From the NCBI GenBank assembly GCA_002308955.1, contig DBWJ01000017.1, forward strand, positions 3,515 through 21,270: a stretch of 17,756 bases of DNA, in the 5' to 3' direction. This document shows, piece after piece, positions 6,180 to 13,410 of the stretch. Both the position numbers and the translations under genes were made by a program. The notes beneath the pieces are model-generated. The model was not told the origin of the DNA. It did no database searches and saw nothing but the letters and a program-made list of their open reading frames with translations. The stretch comes from Lachnoclostridium sp. UBA1241 (GTDB lineage: Bacteria > Bacillota > Clostridia > Lachnospirales > Lachnospiraceae). Positions within the stretch are counted from its first letter, which is position 1. Every line of letters starts with the position of its first letter.

Positions 6180-8543
6180 TTACTCTTTGAACACCACTTC
6201 CGTCGAGCCGTAGTCCGGCGACAGGGTGTAGGATTTTACGTATTTGGTCTTGCGGCAATGGTTCTGTACGGCCTGCCGCACGGCTCCCGTACCGCGTCCG
6301 TGGATGATCGTCACCTTCGCAAGGTGCGCAAGGAACGCGTCATCCAGGTATTTGTCAAGCTCCGCAACCGCCTCGTCCACGCGCTTTCCGACGAGGTTCA
6401 GCTCGGGACTTATGGTCAGCGCCTTGGAAGCAATTCCCGAAGCCACGTGGACCTTCTTCGAATTGTCCTCCTTCGGGGTTTCAAGAAGCGCCAGGTCGCT
6501 TATGTTGACTTTGGTCGTCATGATTCCCATCGTCACGAAGCAGTCGCCCTTCGCGTTCGGAAGCGTATGCACCGTACCGTTCACGTTCATGCTTAAGACG
6601 AGCACGTTATCGCCGATATGGAAATCCGCCGCCTTATGGTCGGCCTTCTTCTCCGCCTTCTTAAGGGTTTCCTTCGGAGCAATTTCACTGAGCTTCTCTC
6701 TTGCCTTACGGCGTTCGTCCTCGAGGGCCGCCATGTTGCCTGTGCCGCCGAGCTTGTTGATCCGGCGGATCGTTTCGTCCGCGAAATCCTTTGCTTCCTG
6801 CACAATCTGCCCGGCCTCGCTCTTCGCTTCCGTAAGGATGCGGTCGCGCCGCTCTTCGATAGCCTTGTTCTTCTTCTCCCACTCCGCCCTGTCTACGGCC
6901 GCTTCCCTGCGGTCAGCTTTGGCGGCGGCGAGCTCCTCCTCGAGCTTCTTACGGGTGTTCTCAAGCCCCGCAATCATATCTTCAAAGCTCTTGTCACGGA
7001 TGCCGATGAATGAATCCGCGTCTTTGATGATCGAATCCGAAAGTCCGAGCCGTTTCGAAATCGCGAACGCGTTGCTCTTCCCGGGAATTCCGAGAAGCAG
7101 CCGGTAGGTCGGTCTAAGCGATTCCACGTCAAACTCACAGCAGGCATTGATCACGCCCTCTGTCGTCATCGCGAACACTTTAAGCTCCGCATAGTGCGTC
7201 GTTGCCATCGTACGGATGTCAAACCGGTGCAGGAACGTAAGGATTGCCATCGCAAGCGCCGCTCCCTCGGTCGGGTCGGTACCTGCACCGAGCTCGTCGA
7301 ACAGCACCAGCGAATCCTCCTGCGCCGCCTCGAGTATCTTTACGGTATTCGTCATATGGGAGGAAAATGTGGACAGCGACTGCTCAATGCTCTGCTCGTC
7401 GCCGATATCCGCATACACCTCCGGAAAGATTCCGAGAATCGTTCCCGACTGCGCCGGGATATGAAGTCCGGCCTGTCCCATCAATGCGAACAGTCCGACG
7501 GTCTTTAAGGAAACCGTCTTACCGCCGGTATTCGGTCCGGTGATCACGACCATCGAATAGGTCTGCCCGAAGGAGATGTCAATCGGGACAACCTTCTTCG
7601 GATCGATCAGCGGATGTCTGCCCTTTATGATCTTCACGGTGCGGTCGTCCGAGAAATCCGGTCTTACGGCCTTCATCTCTCTTGCAAGCTGCGCTCTCGC
7701 GAAGATAAAATCCAGCTCGGTCATCGCCTCGCGGTCATAGCGGAGCGATTCCGTCCACGGAGCGAGCATCTCGGAAAGCGCGGCAAGCACCTTCTGAATC
7801 TCTTCCGTTTCCTTTACCTCCAGTTCCCGAAGCTCGTTGTTCAGCTTTACGATCTCGATCGGCTCGATGAAAGATGTCGAGCCCGAGCTGGACTGGTCGT
7901 GAACCATGCCGGAAACCTGGTTTTTGTATTCGCTTTTATACGGCAGGCAGTACCGGCCGTCGCGCATCGTAATGAGCGCGTCCTGAATCATTCCCGCCTG
8001 GGAAGCCGCCGAAAGAATCGAACCGAGGCGCTCACGGATCTTGTCGCTTGTCGCCTTCATCTTTCTGCGGACGCTCTTCAGTCCGGGGCTTGCGTCATCC
8101 GCAATCTCCTCTTCCGAGATAATGCAGCGGCTGATTTCGAGTGCCTCCGCCTTCCGCTCCTCAAGGAGTTCGAATTTCTCCGAAAGCGAGTCCGCAGGAA
8201 AGTCGTCGCCGCGGTCCCCGGGACAGCCGTAGGATTTGGCGCGGGCAACCGCCGAAAGGAGCGACCCGATGCGTAATAGTTCCGGAATCTGCAGACAGCC
8301 GCCGCGATCCAAGCGAAGCAGGCTCTCGCCGACATCCGGAATGCCGCTGAAGGAAAGAGTTCCCTTCAGGTTCAGCCGGTTAAGCGCGTCGGCCGTTTCG
8401 GTCTGCAGCCGTTCCGCGTCCTCTTTAGTATCTGCGGGAACCAGCTCCCCGCAGCGTTTGCGCCCGAGGTCCGACCCCGCATGATGCACAAGCATCTCGC
8501 GGATCTTGTCGAACTCAAGCGTTCTTAATGCTTTTTCATTCAT
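6180..8543 (-). CDS. mutS2: MutS2-family ATPase/endonuclease
   Basis: MutS2 proteins suppress recombination in some bacteria and in others act on collided ribosomes through the Smr domain. This 787-residue protein has the family's usual length and order: N-terminal and clamp regions (1-300), MutS ATPase domain with Walker A GPNTGGKT (336-343), Walker B SLVLFDELGAGTD (411-423) and TTHYAEL (448-454), a long charged coiled coil (about 520-600), a KOW-like segment (640-690), and a C-terminal Smr domain (about 712-787) ending with the HGRGTGAVRQAV motif (748-759). In the Smr domain the usual LDLxG motif reads LNLVG (715-719), so the catalytic Asp seen in many Smr nucleases may be missing. The ATG at 8543 has GGGGA 6 nt upstream; trmL ends 21 bp before it. 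Confidence 0.95.
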   Translation of the reverse strand: MNEKALRTLEFDKIREMLVHHAGSDLGRKRCGELVPADTKEDAERLQTETADALNRLNLKGTLSFSGIPDVGESLLRLDRGGCLQIPELLRIGSLLSAVARAKSYGCPGDRGDDFPADSLSEKFELLEERKAEALEISRCIISEEEIADDASPGLKSVRRKMKATSDKIRERLGSILSAASQAGMIQDALITMRDGRYCLPYKSEYKNQVSGMVHDQSSSGSTSFIEPIEIVKLNNELRELEVKETEEIQKVLAALSEMLAPWTESLRYDREAMTELDFIFARAQLAREMKAVRPDFSDDRTVKIIKGRHPLIDPKKVVPIDISFGQTYSMVVITGPNTGGKTVSLKTVGLFALMGQAGLHIPAQSGTILGIFPEVYADIGDEQSIEQSLSTFSSHMTNTVKILEAAQEDSLVLFDELGAGTDPTEGAALAMAILTFLHRFDIRTMATTHYAELKVFAMTTEGVINACCEFDVESLRPTYRLLLGIPGKSNAFAISKRLGLSDSIIKDADSFIGIRDKSFEDMIAGLENTRKKLEEELAAAKADRREAAVDRAEWEKKNKAIEERRDRILTEAKSEAGQIVQEAKDFADETIRRINKLGGTGNMAALEDERRKAREKLSEIAPKETLKKAEKKADHKAADFHIGDNVLVLSMNVNGTVHTLPNAKGDCFVTMGIMTTKVNISDLALLETPKEDNSKKVHVASGIASKALTISPELNLVGKRVDEAVAELDKYLDDAFLAHLAKVTIIHGRGTGAVRQAVQNHCRKTKYVKSYTLSPDYGSTEVVFKE

Positions 8544-8564
8544 AACAAATCCCCATAAACCGCC

Positions 8565-9053
8565 TTACCATGTGAGGCGGTGCAATTCCCCCGTACACTT
8601 CATCCCGGCGAAATCCTGCTGCCGTAACGCCTCGTACAAAACGATGGCAGCCGCGTTGCTCAGATTCAGAGAGCGCGTCTCTCCGATCATAGGGATGCGG
8701 ATACAAGTCTCTTCATGGTCTTTGAGAATCTCCTCCGGAATGCCGGCGCTTTCCTTTCCGAACATCAGGAAGCAGTCTGCGTCAAATGTAACGGCTGTAT
8801 AGGCGCGTCTTGCCTTCGTCGTGGCATAAAACACCTTCGCTCCCGGGTTCTTCAGAAGGAAGTCCTCGTAATTCTCGTAGACCGTAACGTCAAGTTCTTT
8901 CCAGTAGTCCATCCCCGCGCGCCGCAGATGCTTTTCGTCAAGCGAAAACCCAAGCGGCTTTATGAGATGAAGCCTGGTTCCTGTTGCAACACAGGTACGG
9001 CCGATGTTCCCGGTGTTGGCGGGAATCTCCGGCTCAAGTAAAACAATATTCAC
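8565..9053 (-). CDS. trmL: tRNA (cytidine(34)-2'-O)-methyltransferase TrmL (SPOUT family)
   Basis: Knotted SPOUT methyltransferase that 2'-O-methylates the wobble nucleotide of certain leucine tRNAs. The 162-residue protein opens with NIVLLEPEIPANTGNIGRTC and ends with the SAM-binding knot (FLMFGKESAGIPEEIL, then RIPMIGETRSLNLSNAAAI), all typical of TrmL. I place the start at the GTG at 9051-9053 rather than at the TTG at 9063-9065. The GTG gives the family's normal N-terminus, and GGAG lies exactly 6 nt upstream of it; that GGAG is inside the first codons of the longer version. The gene follows the aminotransferase by 61 bp and precedes mutS2 by 21 bp. Confidence 0.95.
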   Translation of the reverse strand: MNIVLLEPEIPANTGNIGRTCVATGTRLHLIKPLGFSLDEKHLRRAGMDYWKELDVTVYENYEDFLLKNPGAKVFYATTKARRAYTAVTFDADCFLMFGKESAGIPEEILKDHEETCIRIPMIGETRSLNLSNAAAIVLYEALRQQDFAGMKCTGELHRLTW

Positions 9054-9114
9054 AATAAACTCCAATCAGGCGTTCGCATTTGCCGCGCATACTTCAGAAC
9101 TCACACTCTCTGCG

Positions 9115-10290
9115 TCAGGCGTTCTTCTCTTCGCGAAGCTTCGTGATGAACGCTCTGAGACGGTCAAGCGCGCGCTTCAGGTTCTCAAGCGAATACGCGT
9201 AGGAAATCCGCAGGAAGCCTTCGCCGCAGTCGCCGAACGCGTTTCCGGGAACAATCGCCACCTTCTGCTCCGAGAGCAGTCTTGTCGCGAATTCCTCGCT
9301 CGTCATGCCGAATTCGCGGATGCACGGAAATACGTAAAATGCGCCGTAAGGCTCAAAGCAGGGAAGACCCATCTCGCGCAGTTCATGTACCACGAAACGG
9401 CGGCGTTTGTCGTAGGAATCCCGCATCATCGCGACGTCCTCATCACCGTTCTTCATCGCTTCGATGGCTGCATACTGGCTCATCGTCGGCGCGCACATAA
9501 TCGCGAACTGATGAATCTTCGTCATCTGCTTAATAATCTCCGCAGGGCCGCAGGCGTAGCCGAGTCTCCAGCCGGTCATTGCGTGGCCCTTTGAGAAGCC
9601 GTTGATCACGATAGTCCGCTCACGCATACCGGGGAAAGAAGCAATCGAAACGTGCTTCTGCTCATAGGTCAGCTCGCTGTAGATCTCGTCGGAAAGAACG
9701 ACAATGTCCTTCTCCACGCAGATTTCGGCAATCTCCCGAAGGTCCTCCTCGGTCATGATGGCACCGGTCGGATTGTTCGGGAATGGAAGCACGAGAAGCT
9801 TCGTCTTATCGGTAACCGCCGCGCGGAGTTCCTCCGCAGTCAGGCGGAATTCATCTTTCTCCTGAAGCTCGATAACCACCGGAACGCCCTGCGTCAGAAT
9901 GACACACGGTTCATAGGAAACATAGCACGGCTGCGGAATGATAACCTCCTCGCCGGGGCATACCATGGCGCGGATTGCAAGGTCAATCGCTTCACTTCCC
10001 CCGACCGTAACCAGGATCTCGCTCTTCGGCTCGTAGGAGAGCCCGTAACGGCGGTTCAGGAAGTTCGCAATCTCGGTGCGGAGCTCGGGAAGTCCCGCAT
10101 TGCCGGTATAGTGCGTTTTCGCTTTCTCGAGGGAATAGATGCCTTCCTCACGGATGTGGTACGGCGTCGCAAAATCCGGCTCGCCGACACCGAGGGAGAT
10201 GGCATCCTTCATCTCATGAACAATATCGAAAAATTTACGGATGCCGGAGGGCTTGATGCCCACTACGGCAGGGTTTAACGGGTTTCTCAC
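9115..10290 (-). CDS. class I/II PLP-dependent aminotransferase (aspartate aminotransferase-like)
   Basis: Fold-type I aminotransferase of 391 residues, full length for the family. Visible signatures are N173 in PNNPTG (171-176), D201 in SDEIYSEL, the PLP-binding lysine K234 in GFSKGHAMTGWRLGY (231-245) and R242 of the same motif. The N-terminus (SGIRKFFDIVHEM, GVGEPDFATP) matches aspartate aminotransferase/PatA-like subgroup enzymes. The substrate cannot be fixed from sequence; an aromatic amino acid, aspartate or N-acetyl-diaminopimelate role is possible. It starts at GTG (10288-10290), which overlaps the TGA stop of the lrp gene by 4 nt, so translation is probably coupled. Its own ribosome site (AGGA about 13 nt upstream) is weak. 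The Lrp-type neighbour suggests amino acid-responsive control. Confidence 0.92.
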   Translation of the reverse strand: MRNPLNPAVVGIKPSGIRKFFDIVHEMKDAISLGVGEPDFATPYHIREEGIYSLEKAKTHYTGNAGLPELRTEIANFLNRRYGLSYEPKSEILVTVGGSEAIDLAIRAMVCPGEEVIIPQPCYVSYEPCVILTQGVPVVIELQEKDEFRLTAEELRAAVTDKTKLLVLPFPNNPTGAIMTEEDLREIAEICVEKDIVVLSDEIYSELTYEQKHVSIASFPGMRERTIVINGFSKGHAMTGWRLGYACGPAEIIKQMTKIHQFAIMCAPTMSQYAAIEAMKNGDEDVAMMRDSYDKRRRFVVHELREMGLPCFEPYGAFYVFPCIREFGMTSEEFATRLLSEQKVAIVPGNAFGDCGEGFLRISYAYSLENLKRALDRLRAFITKLREEKNA

Positions 10291-10775
10291 GGGGTAATCA
10301 ACATCCTTTCGTCTTCCTGTCTTGTTACAAGCGGAATCCCGTGCTCCTTGTATTTCTTCAGCACGAAATGCGTTGCGGTGGAAAGCACGGATTCCATCGG
10401 GGCAAGCTTCCCGGAAACGAATTCCGCGACGCTCTTCAGACTGGAGCCGCGAAGCATCACCGTCAGGTCAAAGCCGCCGCTCATCAGATAAACCGCCTCC
10501 ACTTCGTCAAACTGGTAAATCCTCTCGGCAATCTCATCAAAACCTTTGCCGCGCTGCGGGGTTACCTTCACCTCAATCATTGCCGTAACCTGGTGCTTAT
10601 CGGTCTTGTCCCAGTCAATCAGCGTCGGATATCCGCAGATGACGAGCTCCTCTTCAAGGCGCCGTATCTCCGCCGCCACCTTCGCCTCGTCTTCGCCGAG
10701 CATCACGGCAAGCTCCTTCGCCGTAAGTCTCGCGTTCTGATCTAAACTCTCCAAAATCCGCATTGCCAATTCCAT
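10287..10775 (-). CDS. Lrp/AsnC-family transcriptional regulator
   Basis: A 162-residue regulator with an N-terminal winged helix-turn-helix (about residues 5-60, ILESLDQNARLTAKELAVML) and a C-terminal RAM ligand-binding domain (about 70-150, with EVKVTPQRGKGFDEIAERI and VEAVYLMSGGFDLTVML). Members sense amino acids or other small effectors as oligomers. The ATG at 10775 has GGAGG 8 nt upstream. It overlaps the downstream aminotransferase by GTGA, so that enzyme's operon is a plausible target, possibly by autoregulation. Two exact 12-bp repeats just upstream (10807-10818 and 10845-10856) are candidate binding sites, though unproven. Confidence 0.93.
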   Translation of the reverse strand: MELAMRILESLDQNARLTAKELAVMLGEDEAKVAAEIRRLEEELVICGYPTLIDWDKTDKHQVTAMIEVKVTPQRGKGFDEIAERIYQFDEVEAVYLMSGGFDLTVMLRGSSLKSVAEFVSGKLAPMESVLSTATHFVLKKYKEHGIPLVTRQEDERMLITP

Positions 10776-10806
10776 AACTAAATCCTCCGCTTTCTTTTCG
10801 TTCTTT

Positions 10807-10856
10807 CGGAAAATGTGACTTCTATAATTTTCTTTCCGTTTCGCCGGAAAATGTGA
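10807..10856. repeat. paired 12-bp direct repeats upstream of the lrp gene
   Basis: CGGAAAATGTGA (plus strand) occurs exactly at 10807-10818 and 10845-10856, 38 bp start to start, in the 99-bp gap before the lrp gene. Flanking sequence is also similar: both copies are followed on the minus strand by A-rich AAMG-type sequence. The copies lie 32 and 70 bp upstream of the lrp start. They could be operator sites for the Lrp protein or copies of a wider repeated word (AAATGTGA) seen elsewhere in the window. Confidence 0.6.
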
Positions 10857-10874
10857 TTTTCTTCTCCGGAATCC

Positions 10875-11891
10875 TCAGCCTCCGCGGTACGGTTCCAGGT
10901 ACCGCACCTCTTCGCCGTTATGAAGTTCCTTCGCGTTCGTATCGGTAAGGCGTCCGATGTCCGCTGCTTCGATATCTTCCTTCCACAGGGCACTAAGCAG
11001 TTTCCCCGGGTCATCGGTTACCATCAGGATGCATCCGCCCGAACCGATCTGATACGGGTCGATGTCAAGCTCCTCGCAAACCTCGATCGTCTTCTGGGAA
11101 ATCATGATGTCCGGAAGGTTAACACATAAACCGGTCCGGATTCTTCCGCTCATCGCGTAAAGCCCCGCGTAAACACCGCCGTCCCCTAAAGCGTACATAT
11201 ACGAAACACCGTTCCGATACCCGGTCTCGCAGGCTTTTCTTTGGTCAAGTCCCTCTGCTAACTGCGGAATCTCATTAAGAAAGTGTTTCGGGTACTTCGA
11301 CGAAAGCCGCTCTTTATTCGCCTCGTACAAAAGGAGCGTTTCCTCGCCGCCGGCAAGGCCGGTGAGGATGATGTGATACTCCCGTCCGGGTGCCGGGGGT
11401 TCTGCGTCTGTTGCCCCCGAAATGTCTTTTGCAGCACCGGCTGCTTCCGAGGCTTCCTCAGCGTTTCCGTCGACCGCAGGTCCTCCGAACACCGTCGCGG
11501 TCGCCGTTACCGTGCTCGCGTCGGTTCTTACGATCGAGACGTCCGAAAGCTCCGTCACCGCGTACGCTTCACGCATGTACGCCCTTAGCTCGCTCTCCGG
11601 CATATCCGCGGGTACCGTCAGCGAAAGCGTCATGCTTTCCGCCTGTCTTCCCCGGGCTGCGAGGACGTTCCACGCCCGAAGCACCGAAAGTCTTGCGATC
11701 AGAGGATTCCTGCCACTAAGTGTTGCATTGGCCGCGGCTATGGCGCGGTCATTCGCTGCTGCCATACGGACACACTCCGAAACCGGCATTCCTTCCTTCC
11801 GCCCTGCGTACGGACGTGCCAGAAACTTCTCATTTCCGGTCCTTGCAACAAGCCGTTCGAATTCCGCCGCACCGATGCTTCCGACTGCCAT
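10875..11891 (-). CDS. AIR synthase/HypE-like (PurM superfamily) protein, degenerate
   Basis: A 338-residue protein that matches the PurM/HypE/SelD superfamily by eye. Residues about 62-136 resemble the N-terminal AIRS domain (LSLTVPADMPESELRAYMREAY and the following beta strands). An Ala/Glu-rich linker (137-170) follows. Residues 171-338 resemble the C-terminal domain (ILTGLAGGEETLLLYEANKERL, LGDGGVYAGLYAM, DIDPYQIGSGGCILMVTD, ADIGRLTD). The Gly/Asp-rich N-terminal nucleotide site is not apparent, and the usual GGxT/H motif reads VRTDAST (121-127), so ATP-dependent chemistry may be lost. No hydrogenase or purine genes are nearby. The ATG at 11891 has GGAGG 4 nt upstream, and the gene is first behind a good promoter. 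Family assignment is moderately sure; role unknown. Confidence 0.75.
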   Translation of the reverse strand: MAVGSIGAAEFERLVARTGNEKFLARPYAGRKEGMPVSECVRMAAANDRAIAAANATLSGRNPLIARLSVLRAWNVLAARGRQAESMTLSLTVPADMPESELRAYMREAYAVTELSDVSIVRTDASTVTATATVFGGPAVDGNAEEASEAAGAAKDISGATDAEPPAPGREYHIILTGLAGGEETLLLYEANKERLSSKYPKHFLNEIPQLAEGLDQRKACETGYRNGVSYMYALGDGGVYAGLYAMSGRIRTGLCVNLPDIMISQKTIEVCEELDIDPYQIGSGGCILMVTDDPGKLLSALWKEDIEAADIGRLTDTNAKELHNGEEVRYLEPYRGG

Positions 11892-11928
11892 AAATCCTCC
11901 GTCTCCGATATTTCCCCATTATCGATTC

Positions 11929-11958
11929 ATTATATCACATTTCGGGCATAAGTATCAA
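11929..11958 (-). promoter_or_regulatory. sigma-A-type promoter for the ten-gene minus-strand run
   Basis: On the minus strand TTGATA (11953-11958) and a perfect TATAAT (11929-11934) are separated by 18 bp. They lie 38 bp upstream of the AIR-synthase-like start codon. The spacer contains AAATGTGA immediately before the -10 box, the octamer found repeated elsewhere in the window. No other strong promoter was found down to the rlmD region. Confidence 0.75.
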
Positions 11959-11982
11959 GTGTCGGTTTCCCTTCCCGCAAGG

Positions 11983-12018
11983 AAAAAAGAAGGGCGCGCT
12001 CCCAACGGAACACGCCCT
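11983..12018 (-). terminator. Rho-independent terminator of the toxin-antitoxin operon
   Basis: Minus-strand stem AGGGCG (12013-12018) with CGCCCT (11991-11996), extended inward by UUCC/GGGA pairing, followed by TC and T6 (11983-11988). It lies 22 bp after the toxin stop codon and ends about 25 bp before the next promoter's -35 box, insulating the two transcription units. Confidence 0.85.
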
Positions 12019-12039
12019 ATCCGAATGATTCAGTCAGAC

Positions 12040-12387
12040 TCACTCACCCCAGTATTCGATTGACTCCATGGTTCGCCCTGATACGCCGAAGAGTTTCATC
12101 ATGAAATCCTCCCTTTCATGGAACATCTGTATGATCGTAACCTTCCCGGGGGTGAAGCGATAGACAAGATAATGCTGATGCGTAAATATATACCAGTAAT
12201 CCGTGCCGATATTATACATTTCGGCAATACTCGTCCCGCTCTTTTCGTATTCAGCAAGAATATCGGCATCCAAGAGGATTCCACCGAGAACATCCTGTGC
12301 GGTTTTTTCATCAAAATGCTCTGTCAGCCATTTCCTTAACGATACTAACTTTCTTCGCACAAGCGGGGAATACTCCAGTTTATTCAT
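12040..12387 (-). CDS. RelE/ParE-family toxin of a type II toxin-antitoxin pair
   Basis: A 115-residue basic protein with the ParE/RelE-like layout: an N-terminal helical hairpin (EYSPLVRRKLVSLRKWLTEHF), then beta strands with MYNIGTDYWYIFTHQHYLVYRF and KVTIIQMFHEREDFMMKLFG. The C-terminal strand pattern fits RelE-type mRNA interferases or ParE gyrase poisons; which one cannot be told from sequence. It starts 3 bp after the antitoxin stop with only a weak ribosome site, indicating translational coupling. Codon use is more AT-rich than in the flanking operons, in keeping with horizontal transfer of such modules. Confidence 0.85.
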   Translation of the reverse strand: MNKLEYSPLVRRKLVSLRKWLTEHFDEKTAQDVLGGILLDADILAEYEKSGTSIAEMYNIGTDYWYIFTHQHYLVYRFTPGKVTIIQMFHEREDFMMKLFGVSGRTMESIEYWGE

Positions 12388-12390
12388 GTC

Positions 12391-12645
12391 TCAGACGCCC
12401 AATTCCTTTTTTAAGTCTTCTGCGGATATCGCACCCTCTTCGGCAATCGACTTCTCGCCTTTTGCCATCTCAAGCTGGAAGCGGTATAAAGCCAGCTGCT
12501 TCTCAAGCTCATCCAGCTCTTTGGAATTAATCAGAGTAATCTGATCATATCCGTTCTTCGTAAGATAAACACGACTTCCGTATCGCACTTTTTTAATCAC
12601 ATTCGAATAGTTTCGCAATTCCGAAACAGGCAAAATCGTCGGCAT
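12391..12645 (-). CDS. Phd/YefM-family antitoxin
   Basis: An 84-residue protein typical of Phd/YefM antitoxins. The N-terminal DNA-binding part has PVSELRNYSNVIKKVRYGSRVYLTKNGYDQITLIN, and an acidic helical C-terminal tail (about 40-84) would wrap the toxin. It should neutralise the downstream toxin and repress its own promoter. The ATG at 12645 has GGAG 7 nt upstream, and a promoter lies at 12685-12713. The small, self-contained unit between two longer operons suggests an acquired module. Confidence 0.9.
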   Translation of the reverse strand: MPTILPVSELRNYSNVIKKVRYGSRVYLTKNGYDQITLINSKELDELEKQLALYRFQLEMAKGEKSIAEEGAISAEDLKKELGV

Positions 12646-12684
12646 AGTCTCTCTCCTACCTTCGTATTAATCTCTTGCAATTGT

Positions 12685-12713
12685 ATCATATCATATGCGG
12701 GCAGTATTTGCAA
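12685..12713 (-). promoter_or_regulatory. promoter and likely operator of the toxin-antitoxin operon
   Basis: Minus-strand TTGCAA (12708-12713) and TATGAT (12685-12690) are spaced 17 bp, about 40 bp before the antitoxin start. The palindrome TTGCAA also occurs at 12675-12680, and the spacer carries CATATGATATGATA-type repeats. These are plausible sites for autorepression by the antitoxin. The promoter call rests on spacing and partial consensus. Confidence 0.55.
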
Positions 12714-12735
12714 CATAATTTGCGTGTATATTATG
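12714..12735. repeat. short inverted repeat between the divergent promoters
   Basis: CATAAT (12714-12719) and ATTATG (12730-12735) form a perfect inverted repeat with a 10-bp centre. It sits next to the -35 box of the antitoxin promoter and about 30 bp upstream of the divergent plus-strand promoter, so it could be an operator for either. Function unproven. Confidence 0.35.
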
Positions 12736-12765
12736 CAGCGCAGTTGCGAAAAATGTGATAAGTCC

Positions 12766-12794
12766 TTGACAATCGGGGTGTTTTTTCCGATAAT
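12766..12794 (+). promoter_or_regulatory. near-consensus sigma-A promoter for the 185-residue protein gene
   Basis: TTGACA (12766-12771) and GATAAT (12789-12794) with an ideal 17-bp spacer, placing transcription start near 12801. The gene's GGGGG ribosome site (12814-12818) and ATG (12828) follow. A copy of AAATGTGA (12751-12758) lies just upstream of the -35 box. The near-perfect match suggests strong constitutive expression unless repressed. Confidence 0.85.
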
Positions 12795-12827
12795 GAAACC
12801 ATAACATCACCAAGGGGGATTTCATCC

Positions 12828-13385
12828 ATGGAAAGAAAGAAAAACAGAGGTTCCGCCATTGTCGGAGTTATATTCGTTCTCGCGCTTGTGGGAATCGGCG
12901 TAGGCGTGTTCTTCTTCATCCGTGCCAGAAAGTACGATCCCGGTACGTTTGAGAACAATTCCTACAAAAACAAGTGGGCGGCGGTTCAGTTCACGGCTCC
13001 CGAAGGATATACGTCCGGGACGCAGGTGCAGGACGGCGAAACGCTTTATTACTTCACCAAAGGTTCCAATATCGTCATGATTATGACGACAGACCAGGAT
13101 ACCGATGTGGACCGCGGTCTTGAGGAACTGAAGGCAACGCTTATGGGCGTGTCCTCCACCACTCAGAAGCTCGGTGTCAAAATGGACGTCAAAGATACTT
13201 CCAGTAAGATGATTGCCGGCAAATCCTACAAATACGTTCAGATTTCGTTCGGAACGGGCGGCATCACCCAGTACATTGATTTCTACGGCCGTAAAGTGCA
13301 CGGAAACGGTATCTGCATCATTGCCGTCTCCAGCAATTCGCTTTCGGGCATCGACGAACTCATTTCGAAATTCAAGAAGTATTGA
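12828..13385 (+). CDS. small membrane-anchored protein of unknown function
   Basis: The only plus-strand gene. It encodes 185 residues: a basic N-terminus (MERKKNRGS), one membrane helix (about 9-32) and an extracytoplasmic domain (about 40-185) of mixed alpha/beta pattern (WAAVQFTAPEGYTSGTQV, NIVMIMTTDQDTDVDRGLEE, YKYVQISFGTGG, GICIIAVSS). The helix has no lipobox cysteine, so it is an uncleaved anchor rather than a lipoprotein. I do not recognise the family; the pattern loosely recalls PsbP-like or lipoprotein-type single domains that protect or sense at the surface. The ATG at 12828 follows GGGGG by 9 nt. It is transcribed alone between its own promoter and terminator, and codes convergently with the ABC exporter operon. 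Confidence 0.85.
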   Translation: MERKKNRGSAIVGVIFVLALVGIGVGVFFFIRARKYDPGTFENNSYKNKWAAVQFTAPEGYTSGTQVQDGETLYYFTKGSNIVMIMTTDQDTDVDRGLEELKATLMGVSSTTQKLGVKMDVKDTSSKMIAGKSYKYVQISFGTGGITQYIDFYGRKVHGNGICIIAVSSNSLSGIDELISKFKKY

Positions 13386-13410
13386 TTTCTGTAAGCATTC
13401 ACGATAACCA

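Noticed and set aside
5490..6596. 368-codon plus-strand open frame
   Set aside because: Spans the antisense of the response regulator and mutS2, both clear by domain content; the translation resembles no family.
6244..7107. 287-codon plus-strand open frame, Ser-rich
   Set aside because: Antisense to the mutS2 coiled-coil and Smr region; composition is an artefact of the complementary strand.
10778..11014. 78-codon minus-strand frame over the lrp upstream gap
   Set aside because: Mostly overlaps the end of the AIR-synthase-like gene in another frame; its tail only translates the 12-bp repeats.
10875..11891. Calling this gene hypE or purM
   Set aside because: Key nucleotide-site motifs are not visible and no hydrogenase or purine genes are nearby, so only a superfamily label is justified.
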